Shown here: positions 63,690 to 64,000 of the stretch, one piece after another
How the letters are laid out: each line of letters opens with the position of its first letter
Position numbering within the stretch: the first letter of the stretch is position 1
NCBI RefSeq assembly: GCF_000023985.1
Contig: NC_013156.1
Span: forward strand, 298,363-362,362
Reading direction: 5' to 3'
DNA from: Methanocaldococcus fervens AG86
GTDB lineage: Archaea > AGJL01 > Methanococci > Methanococcales > Methanocaldococcaceae
DNA length: 64,000 bases
The notes under the pieces: generated by a model
What the model saw: the letters and a program-made list of their open reading frames with translations, nothing else
Database searches by the model: none
Told to the model about the DNA's origin: nothing
Program-made: the position numbers and the translations under genes

Positions 63690-64000
63690 ATGGGAATTAA
63701 AGATTATTATGACAAGTTAGCTAAGAGTTATGATAATTTGTATAAAAACAAGTATATGAGAGTTGTGGAAAGGGAAATTATAAAGAGAGAGATTAAAGAT
63801 GATGATTTTGTTTTAGATATTGGTTGTGGAACTGGGGAACAGTTAAAAATTTTAAAGAATGCCATTGGATTAGACATATCAATAGAAATGGCTAAAATAG
63901 CAAATAAAAAAACAAATAAGCCAGTAGTTGTTGCTAACGCTGAATTCCTCCCATTTAAAAATAAGAGCTTTGATAAAGCAATCTCATTTTTTGGAGCTTT
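63690..64000 (+). CDS. Class I SAM-dependent methyltransferase, cut by window end
   Basis: The first 103 codons are visible. IKDYYDKLAKSYDNLYKNKY at the N-terminus is followed by the SAM motif I VLDIGCGTGEQLKIL (about 40-54), LDIS...MAKIANKK and AEFLPFKNKSFDKAIS (motifs II-IV), typical of UbiE/COQ5-like small methyltransferases. Substrate unknown. CGTGAG precedes ATG 63690. The rest lies beyond the window. Confidence 0.85.
   Translation, partial: MGIKDYYDKLAKSYDNLYKNKYMRVVEREIIKREIKDDDFVLDIGCGTGEQLKILKNAIGLDISIEMAKIANKKTNKPVVVANAEFLPFKNKSFDKAISFFGA

Overview
This window is chromosomal DNA of a hyperthermophilic methanogenic archaeon of the genus Methanocaldococcus, close to but not identical with M. 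jannaschii. The evidence is the AT-rich sequence, GGTGAT-type ribosome binding sites, the Eha energy-converting hydrogenase operon, archaeal translation and lipid genes (aIF5B, aIF6, L31e, CarS), an intron in elongator tRNA-Met, and a CRISPR repeat of the M. jannaschii type. Proteins that I know from M. jannaschii (IF6, the MJ0109-type phosphatase, PurT) are nearly the same but differ at scattered positions. The genus call is inference from memory, not from a database search.

Layout. 1-5.3 kb: asparagine-synthase domain protein, BtpA-like protein, GlcNAc-1-P transferase-like membrane enzyme, CCA-adding enzyme and an unrecognised protein. 5.4-14.5 kb: pyrE, purP, L31e, aIF6, a CobT-like protein, AMP-forming acetyl-CoA synthetase, a PP-loop ATPase, carS, an ACT protein and homoserine dehydrogenase. 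14.5-15.1 kb: an orphan CRISPR leader with one repeat, then a C/D box sRNA. 15.1-26.4 kb: ZPR1-type protein, an HTH regulator and the Eha operon, with three polyferredoxins carrying 18 predicted [4Fe-4S] clusters. 26.4-29.7 kb: a decaying accessory patch with a frameshifted ABC permease, a small membrane protein, a CobN C-terminal remnant with an in-frame stop, a cupin and a methyltransferase. 29.9-39.6 kb: secD, SemiSWEET, IMPase/FBPase, pyruvate kinase, an unrecognised membrane protein, a dihydropteroate-synthase-related protein, a PAC2 protein, a DUF473-like protein and an SF1 helicase. 39.8-48.7 kb: a one-protein restriction-modification enzyme, a radical SAM protein, two tRNAs, ubiX, SRP54 and the homocysteine-synthesis pair. 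48.7-49.5 kb: a CRISPR leader and an 8-repeat array, with no cas genes nearby. 49.7-64 kb: a membrane serine protease, a GATase/P-loop fusion, a voltage-gated K+ channel, a CBS protein, the KEOPS subunit Cgi121, argJ, a TrkA-C membrane protein, purT, inteinless aIF5B, an NTPase, a signal peptidase, a secreted protein, a probable F430 synthetase, a UPF0254 protein and a methyltransferase cut by the window end.

The most unusual thing in the window is a family of modular, multi-hairpin intergenic elements with at least eight members, most of them directly behind stop codons. Two copies of about 247 bp, 36 kb apart and in opposite orientation, are almost identical except for a compensated change in one stem. 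At two copies the last ~30 bp of the upstream gene are duplicated on the far side of the element, and at a third a short direct repeat flanks it. This looks like a small mobile element that inserts in gene tails and regenerates the stop codon. Other points of interest are a signal peptidase gene with no ATG, GTG or TTG upstream of its catalytic serine (probable AUU start), the orphan CRISPR leader-repeat, and palindromes overlapping the promoters of the Eha regulator and of the methyltransferase operon.
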